A stretch of 11,791 nucleotides of DNA from Tannerellaceae bacterium (GTDB lineage: Bacteria > Bacteroidota > Bacteroidia > Bacteroidales > Tannerellaceae), in contig JAIRYL010000046.1 of assembly GCA_031267775.1 (NCBI GenBank), positions 1 through 11,791 of the forward strand, written 5' to 3'. Both the position numbers and the translations under genes were made by a program. This document shows positions 7,539-11,791 of this stretch, piece by piece. Positions within the stretch are counted from its first letter, which is position 1, and the number at the start of each line of letters is the position of its first letter. Below the pieces are notes generated by a model. That model made no database searches and was not told where the DNA came from. It was given only the letters and a program-made list of their open reading frames with translations.

Positions 7539-8414
7539 CTATTTTGGGGATAAATCTTTAAACCGTTCAAAACCTTCCTCCGACGTTAGCCCGTCATGAA
7601 CAACGCCATGTATCGCCTGTATCATAGCTTCCGGAGATGTGCTTTGAAATACGTTCCGCCCCATATCCACACCCGAAGCGCCGTCATTAATTGCTTTATA
7701 GCAAAGCTCTAAAGCTTCTTTTTCGGGGAGTTTCTTTCCTCCGGCAATTACAACCGGAACCGGACAGGATGCGACTACTTTCTCAAAACCTTCGCAATAA
7801 TATGTTTTTACAATCGTAGCGCCGTTTTCGGCACAAATACGCGAAGCCAACCCGAAGTAACGGGCGTCGCGCGCCATTTGTTTGCCTACCGCCGTTACTC
7901 CCATAACAGGTATACCGTAACGGCTTCCCAGGTCTACAGCTTTGTAAAGGTTGGCAACTGTTTTGGCCTCAAAAGCCGGGTCGCCTATAGAAAGCATGAT
8001 TGCCATAGCCGATGCATTTAAACGAATAGCATCTTCTATATCAATCAAGACATTATCGTTCAGTTCTGTGAGGATTGTCGTTCCTGCATCCGAACGAAGA
8101 CATACCGGTTTATTCGTATCCGGCGGGATAACTGTTTGCAATATACCCCGAGTGCACATCAGGCAATCGGCGTATTGAACCAATGGCAGGATATTCAGGT
8201 CTATCCGCTCCAATCCTGATGTAGGTCCCATAATAAAACCATGATCGAAAGCCAACATTACCGTACGGTTTGTTTTGGGATTGAAAATACGTGAAAGACG
8301 ATCTTTCATTCCCCAAGGTAGATTATTCGCTCCTTTTACATGATATCCTTGCCTGCCGGCAGCTACTCCCAATCCAAAATCGCTGCCTTCTCTTAAATCA
8401 TCTAAATCAGCCAT
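7539..8414 (-). CDS. lsrF: LsrF-type thiolase / class I aldolase family
   Basis: A 291-aa cytosolic TIM-barrel enzyme closely resembling E. coli LsrF, 3-hydroxy-2,4-pentadione-5-phosphate thiolase, which transfers an acetyl group from the processed autoinducer-2 phosphate to CoA. Similarity is seen from the first residues (MADLDDL) through WGMKDRLSRIFNPKT (34-48), VMLAFDHGF (52-60), LERIDLNI (68-75), CTRGIL (87-92), IVKTYYCE (201-208), VVIAGGKKLPEKEALE (221-236) and GASGVDMGRN (245-254). Lys203 in VKTYY aligns with the active-site Lys203 of LsrF. Length matches the E. coli protein, so this is not a distant archaeal-type aldolase. It is last in the VOC-DhaK-DhaL-LsrF run, 3 bases after the DhaL stop. 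No lsrK, lsrG, lsrR or AI-2 transporter gene is present in the window. The alternative is a related aldolase acting on a different phosphorylated ketose made by DhaKL. Confidence 0.88.
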   Translation of the reverse strand: MADLDDLREGSDFGLGVAAGRQGYHVKGANNLPWGMKDRLSRIFNPKTNRTVMLAFDHGFIMGPTSGLERIDLNILPLVQYADCLMCTRGILQTVIPPDTNKPVCLRSDAGTTILTELNDNVLIDIEDAIRLNASAMAIMLSIGDPAFEAKTVANLYKAVDLGSRYGIPVMGVTAVGKQMARDARYFGLASRICAENGATIVKTYYCEGFEKVVASCPVPVVIAGGKKLPEKEALELCYKAINDGASGVDMGRNVFQSTSPEAMIQAIHGVVHDGLTSEEGFERFKDLSPK

Positions 8415-8417
8415 TAT

Positions 8418-9038
8418 TTATTTAATTATACATTCAGCAAAAGCGCCAATCATGCAGCTCCACGAAGATGCGCCGCTATCGGCATAGCCTATGGAACGTT
8501 CGCCGTAATTACGAGCCCTGCCATAGTTTGCTTTCATATTTATTGTTTGTTCGGCGCCTTGCCGGGCGGCTATTGCTGCCGCTTTAAAAAGTTCCCTAAT
8601 ATCGGCAGATACAGATTTTTGCATAGCTTCCACCGCAGGGATAAGAGCGTCCATTATGGTCTTATCGCCTATACGGGCCCGGGTTTGTTTCTCTACATTT
8701 GCCAAACCTCCGGAAAACATTGTTTTTATCCCTGCTGCATCCAATTCTGTTCCGGAAGCATGATTGGCCATACCTAAGAAAAAAGCTCCGGACAAAGTAC
8801 TTGTCGAACCGCTTGTTTCAAGCATTACGCCAAATCCTATATCACTCAGCATCGATTTAAACTCAGCGCCATTTTCTGCGGCTTTAACTGCGGCTGAAAG
8901 GGCGCTGACAATAGCTGTGCCATGATCGCCGTCGCCAATTACAGCATCCAGCCGGGAAAACTCATCTTCCCGTTTTTCTATTTCGCAAAGAGCCTCGCGG
9001 AGCATCGCTTTAAACATATCAACAGTAAGAAATTCCAT
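8418..9038 (-). CDS. dhaL: DhaL-type kinase subunit (nucleotide-binding)
   Basis: A 206-aa cytosolic protein of the DhaL/Dak2 all-helical fold, which carries the nucleotide and magnesium ions in dihydroxyacetone-type kinases. The signature LDAVIGDGDHG (30-40) supplies the Mg-binding aspartates D31, D36 and D38. RIGDKTIMDALIPA (122-134) and YGERSIGYADSGA (178-190) match the other conserved blocks. The loop usually close to GGxSGPLYG is here TSGSTSTLSG (75-84), keeping glycines but not the usual sequence, so nucleotide or partner handling may differ. It lies 3 bases after DhaK and 3 bases before lsrF. No dhaM phosphocarrier gene is in the window, so whether phosphate comes from ATP or a phosphotransferase system cannot be decided. 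Kinase identity is sound; the phosphorylated ketone is not known. Confidence 0.88.
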   Translation of the reverse strand: MEFLTVDMFKAMLREALCEIEKREDEFSRLDAVIGDGDHGTAIVSALSAAVKAAENGAEFKSMLSDIGFGVMLETSGSTSTLSGAFFLGMANHASGTELDAAGIKTMFSGGLANVEKQTRARIGDKTIMDALIPAVEAMQKSVSADIRELFKAAAIAARQGAEQTINMKANYGRARNYGERSIGYADSGASSWSCMIGAFAECIIK

Positions 9039-9041
9039 ACT

Positions 9042-10049
9042 TTATTTACCTGTCGCCGTCCAATACGGCGCATCCGCTTTTTTATTGTTGAGATAATCGA
9101 TATGGTCATCGTCCAGGATCGCCATGATCATTTGGAAACCGGCCTGTTCCTGCACGGTCAGGATTTCTTGTATACGGCTTGAAACAACCTTCATTCCTCT
9201 GGATTCCAATTCCTTATAAGCTTTGCGGAAAATAATGTTATGCTCCATTTGAGTGGTAGCGCCTGTTCCATTGATAAGTAACATCATCTTATCCCCGCTT
9301 TCCGGTTTAAGCTGCCGACAGAGTAAATCTACCATTTCGACAGCCGTATCATCTGCTGATACTAATGGCTTTTGTCCGCCGCCGCCTTCGCCATGCTGCC
9401 CCATCCCGATTTCCATAATACCGGGAGGCAGATCAGAAATCAGGGCGTTATTCTGTGGATGCGTACACTTTCCTGTTGCCACAGCCAACGTGGCGATATG
9501 CTTGTTGAAGCGTTCGCCTATCTCAATTAATTCGTCGAGCGACTTACCTTCTTCTGCTGCTGCGCCTATTATTTTATATAAAGGTATACAACCTGCTAAT
9601 CCACGACGATCATCTGCCGGCGCGCCTATTCCGGCGCTGATATCATCGTGCGTAAGAATTTGTTTTACTTTGATTCCGGCACGTTCGGCTAATTGGCAAG
9701 CCATATTGGCGCTCATCACATCGCCCGAATGGTTTAATACAACCAGCAGGATTCCCGCTTCGCGCTGCATCAATTGCAATGCTTGGAAAAGACGTTGGGC
9801 TCCCGGCGCTGCAAACACATCGCCTACAACAGAGCAGTCAAGCATTCCTTCTCCTACAAATCCGCTCAATGCCGGTTCATGCCCGGAACCGCCCAATGTT
9901 ACAATCGCTACTTTGTTTTCGTCCTTCGGATTAGTCCGAACAATAATATTTTCGGCGGCCAGTTTTACTTTATCAGGATAACAAAGCGCATATCCTTCCA
10001 ATAACTCAGACGTTACATTTTCCGGTTCGTTTATAAATTTTGTTTTCAT
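9042..10049 (-). CDS. dhaK: DhaK-type kinase subunit (ketone-binding)
   Basis: A 335-aa cytosolic subunit of the DhaK/Dak1 family, which binds a short ketone covalently as a hemiaminal and receives phosphate from the DhaL-bound nucleotide. Numbered from the ATG at 10049: GGSGHEPALSGFVGEGML (53-70) with H57, NHSGDV (106-111) with the catalytic-type D110, RRGLAGCIPLYKIIGAAAEEG (148-168), and EIGMGQHGE (213-221) with H219, the expected covalent His. Two substrate-side loops differ from glycerol-pathway DhaK: the usual NYTGD is NHSGD, and the usual HGEPG is HGEGGGG. This suggests, without proof, a substrate other than dihydroxyacetone. The ATG at 10049 is preferred over a TTG three codons upstream because MKTKFINEPENV matches typical DhaK starts. 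It is slightly shorter than E. coli DhaK (356 aa). It sits between the VOC gene (28 bases) and dhaL (3 bases). Confidence 0.88.
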   Translation of the reverse strand: MKTKFINEPENVTSELLEGYALCYPDKVKLAAENIIVRTNPKDENKVAIVTLGGSGHEPALSGFVGEGMLDCSVVGDVFAAPGAQRLFQALQLMQREAGILLVVLNHSGDVMSANMACQLAERAGIKVKQILTHDDISAGIGAPADDRRGLAGCIPLYKIIGAAAEEGKSLDELIEIGERFNKHIATLAVATGKCTHPQNNALISDLPPGIMEIGMGQHGEGGGGQKPLVSADDTAVEMVDLLCRQLKPESGDKMMLLINGTGATTQMEHNIIFRKAYKELESRGMKVVSSRIQEILTVQEQAGFQMIMAILDDDHIDYLNNKKADAPYWTATGK

Positions 10050-10077
10050 GTCTTTCAATACTTAGTGATCAAGCATA

Positions 10078-10392
10078 TTATTTTACTTCCATTATTTCAA
10101 CAGGTATGCCTTCTTCTTCTATAAAGGCAATGGTAAGGCATTCATTGCATACCATAGGAGGAAACAGAACGTTTTTCCCTTTCAGTTCCTCGTCTATGGA
10201 AGGAACGGTATAAGCTACATGCGTTTCTTTTTGTATCAGTTCGGAGAGGATGCTTCCTTCTTCAAACTTTAACCATTCTATCTTGTTCAGGCTTTCGCCG
10301 GGATCAGTTAGCCACACACTGAGGGTCTCGTTATACATAGCCCCTTCTTTTTTCTCATGGGTAATAATACCCAGATGATGAAATGTTCTCAT
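10078..10392 (-). CDS. Small VOC/glyoxalase-fold protein, possible isomerase or epimerase
   Basis: A 104-aa cytosolic protein resembling single-unit members of the vicinal oxygen chelate superfamily. It opens with FHHLGIIT, then VWLTDPGES, KIEWLKFE, THVAYTVPSIDEELKGKNVL and ends IAFIEEEGIPVEIMEV, which fits the beta-alpha-beta-beta-beta layout of one to two VOC modules. Four candidate metal ligands sit where glyoxalase I-type enzymes place His-Glu-His-Glu: H6, E39, H58 and E99. A protein of this size would normally work as a dimer. VOC enzymes include glyoxalases, epimerases, isomerases and dioxygenases, so the reaction cannot be named. Its ATG overlaps the TGA of the cytochrome c biogenesis gene (ATGA), and it is followed closely by dhaK, so it probably acts in the DhaKL-LsrF pathway, perhaps on the phosphorylated intermediate. 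Confidence 0.72.
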   Translation of the reverse strand: MRTFHHLGIITHEKKEGAMYNETLSVWLTDPGESLNKIEWLKFEEGSILSELIQKETHVAYTVPSIDEELKGKNVLFPPMVCNECLTIAFIEEEGIPVEIMEVK

Positions 10393-11791
10393 GATGATTT
10401 GATTTTTAATTTCTTATATGATAATATTCCTAATAAAACAACCACTGCCATAGCTATATATATATACGTAAATACATTTCCGGCAGAGTCGTTTTGTCCA
10501 TACGAATGCATGCCGCTAAGGAAATAATTCACGCCAAAATAAGTCATTAACACGGATGAAAAAGCGACTACCGACGATAAATTAAATAACCGGGAATTAT
10601 TCCACTTCTTTACCAAACGTAAATGAAGGACAATGGCATAGACCACTAACGTAATTAATGCCCAGGTTTCTTTCGGATCCCAGCCCCAATAACGTCCCCA
10701 TGATTCGTTTGCCCAAACTGCACCAAGGAACGTTCCTATTGTCATTAAAGCAAGCCCAATTAATAATGACATTTCGTTGACGATCGTTAATTCCTTTATC
10801 GCAATATGCGTATACCCCTTTCCATCTCCGAAGGAAAGAATTATAAGATTCGTAAGCCCTATCAAACAACTGATCCCAAAGAAACCATAAGCCGCCACAA
10901 TAACGGCTACATGGAACATCAGCCAGGGCGATTTCAATACAGGCGTCAACGGGTTAATTTGCGGATCCATCCAGTTTAATCCTGATACAAAAAGGATAAT
11001 ACCTCCAAATAGCGTAGCTAACGCAAACGTGATAGAACTGCGACGGACAAACAGCAAACCCGCCAAAACAGTAGCCCACGATACATAGACCATTGTTTCA
11101 TACGAATTACTCCATGGAGCATAACCGGCAATATACCAGCGCATGCCCATTCCGGTAGTATGAAACAGGAAAGCGGCAAATACGCCAATTGCCAGCAGCC
11201 ATATAGCCTGATTGATCCATTTTCCCTTTTTAAACAAAGCTAGAAACGATAATACCAGTAATATTCCGCCCATAATCAGGTAATACTTCTTGCACAAGCG
11301 GGAAATATCCAGCTTATTATACTTCAGTTCAACCTCTATCTTCTGAGGATTGATATTCAATGTTACATTCTTTTTCTCCTGGTAAATGCGTATCATATCC
11401 AATACTTCGTCTGCTTTTGAGTAGTCGCCTTCTTTTAGTCCGCTTTGAACCTCCATCAGATACCAGTCTAAAACCTGCGAAACAAACATGGAATCTTGTC
11501 CGGAAAAAACAGATAAGTCGTCTCCTGCCGCATACCATTTATGATTCCGGTCGTCTTCTTTGGGGAAAATATTCAACATCTGACGATGAAATAACTGATA
11601 CAATATATTTACCTTTTCGTCTAACTTTATTAAGTCCTTATCAAAACCATTTCGTTCGGCAGGCATTTTATTATAAGCCTCTTCTAATTTCTGCTGTAAC
11701 TTATAATTACCATTGCCGTCGAACATTTCCATATACGAACACTCTTCTTCCGGCAAATCATAAAAATAGGCCAGTTCTTTATTTGTCTGTG
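10389..11791 (-). CDS. CcsA-like cytochrome c biogenesis protein (partial, 5' end outside window)
   Basis: The C-terminal part of a heme-handling membrane protein of the CcsA/ResC (System II) type, which delivers and attaches heme to apocytochromes c on the periplasmic side. The frame stays open to the window edge: at least 11 further codons lie upstream of the first TTG at 11756, so that TTG is not a true start. Counting from 11756, residues 1-155 are soluble and mostly helical, followed by about eight or nine membrane segments between 158 and 447. The tryptophan-rich heme motif WANESWGRYWGWDPKETW is at 348-365. Histidines H199, H282 and H417 (in SGMHSYG) lie in regions where CcsA proteins place heme-ligand histidines. 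The large soluble stretch ahead of the membrane domain suggests the fused ResB-CcsA form seen in Bacteroidota; the ResB part would be outside. Its stop overlaps the start of the VOC gene by four bases. Confidence 0.9.
   Translation of the reverse strand, partial: QTNKELAYFYDLPEEECSYMEMFDGNGNYKLQQKLEEAYNKMPAERNGFDKDLIKLDEKVNILYQLFHRQMLNIFPKEDDRNHKWYAAGDDLSVFSGQDSMFVSQVLDWYLMEVQSGLKEGDYSKADEVLDMIRIYQEKKNVTLNINPQKIEVELKYNKLDISRLCKKYYLIMGGILLVLSFLALFKKGKWINQAIWLLAIGVFAAFLFHTTGMGMRWYIAGYAPWSNSYETMVYVSWATVLAGLLFVRRSSITFALATLFGGIILFVSGLNWMDPQINPLTPVLKSPWLMFHVAVIVAAYGFFGISCLIGLTNLIILSFGDGKGYTHIAIKELTIVNEMSLLIGLALMTIGTFLGAVWANESWGRYWGWDPKETWALITLVVYAIVLHLRLVKKWNNSRLFNLSSVVAFSSVLMTYFGVNYFLSGMHSYGQNDSAGNVFTYIYIAMAVVVLLGILSYKKLKIKSS

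Noticed and set aside
7369..7599. A 76-aa plus-strand open frame over the hairpin downstream of lsrF
   Set aside because: It is made mostly of the two inverted-repeat arms and runs antisense into the lsrF 3' end. There is no promoter, signal or family resemblance.
9253..9981. A 242-aa plus-strand frame opposite dhaK
   Set aside because: The opposite strand has complete DhaK motifs. This frame is rich in Pro, Ser, Ile and Cys, as expected for an antisense shadow.
10050..10058. TTG start for dhaK three codons upstream of the ATG
   Set aside because: The ATG at 10049 gives the usual DhaK N-terminus and leaves room for ribosome binding after the VOC gene.
1..11791. CRISPR array, phage or defence system
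   Set aside because: No regularly spaced direct repeats, no Cas, restriction, toxin-antitoxin or phage structural motifs were seen, and no transposase gene is present.
1..11791. tRNA, rRNA or riboswitch
   Set aside because: The gaps were read on both strands and showed no tRNA cloverleaf, rRNA stretch or riboswitch core that I could support.

Overview
The window looks like chromosomal DNA from a Bacteroidales bacterium, most likely near Parabacteroides/Tannerellaceae or Dysgonomonadaceae. That placement is inferred from protein style and promoter form, not from a database match. The support is: -7 elements of the Bacteroidota form TAnnTTTG at a steady 28-30 bases before three start codons; A/T-rich translation starts without clear Shine-Dalgarno sequences; several SPII lipoproteins; a DUF6599-type secreted protein; and a CcsA-type cytochrome c biogenesis gene with a large soluble part before its membrane domain.

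Layout. Bases 1-38 are a strong bidirectional terminator. Bases 60-2195 (minus) hold a Tat-exported aldo/keto reductase with two C-terminal 4Fe-4S motifs, and upstream of it a secreted DUF6599-like protein. A 334-base divergent intergenic region (2196-2529) carries promoters for both sides and a 164-base near-perfect palindrome. Bases 2530-4893 (plus) hold two lipoproteins: a serine beta-lactamase-family hydrolase, and a TRAP-like metallophosphoesterase interrupted by an in-frame TAA exactly where a Tyr is expected before its metal-binding GHIH motif. Bases 4935-7111 (minus) are a two-gene operon of dCMP deaminase and an S41 C-terminal processing protease. A 427-base gap follows, with a promoter and a second large hairpin that has 25-bp perfect arms.

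Bases 7539-11791 (minus) are one compact operon. In transcription order it runs: the 3' part of a CcsA-like cytochrome c biogenesis gene (cut by the window edge), a 104-aa VOC/glyoxalase-fold protein starting in an ATGA overlap, DhaK, DhaL, and an LsrF orthologue. LsrF is the last enzyme of autoinducer-2 (AI-2) breakdown in enteric bacteria, and this copy keeps its N-terminus and Lys203. In E. coli, LsrF follows the kinase LsrK and the isomerase LsrG. Here a DhaK/DhaL-type ketone kinase and a VOC protein hold those two positions. The most interesting proposal for the window is that VOC-DhaK-DhaL-LsrF is an alternative phospho-AI-2-like or short ketose breakdown pathway. Substrate and step order are inference.

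Secondary points of interest are the nonsense-interrupted phosphatase, three unrelated long intergenic palindromes, and the exported dicluster aldo/keto reductase.
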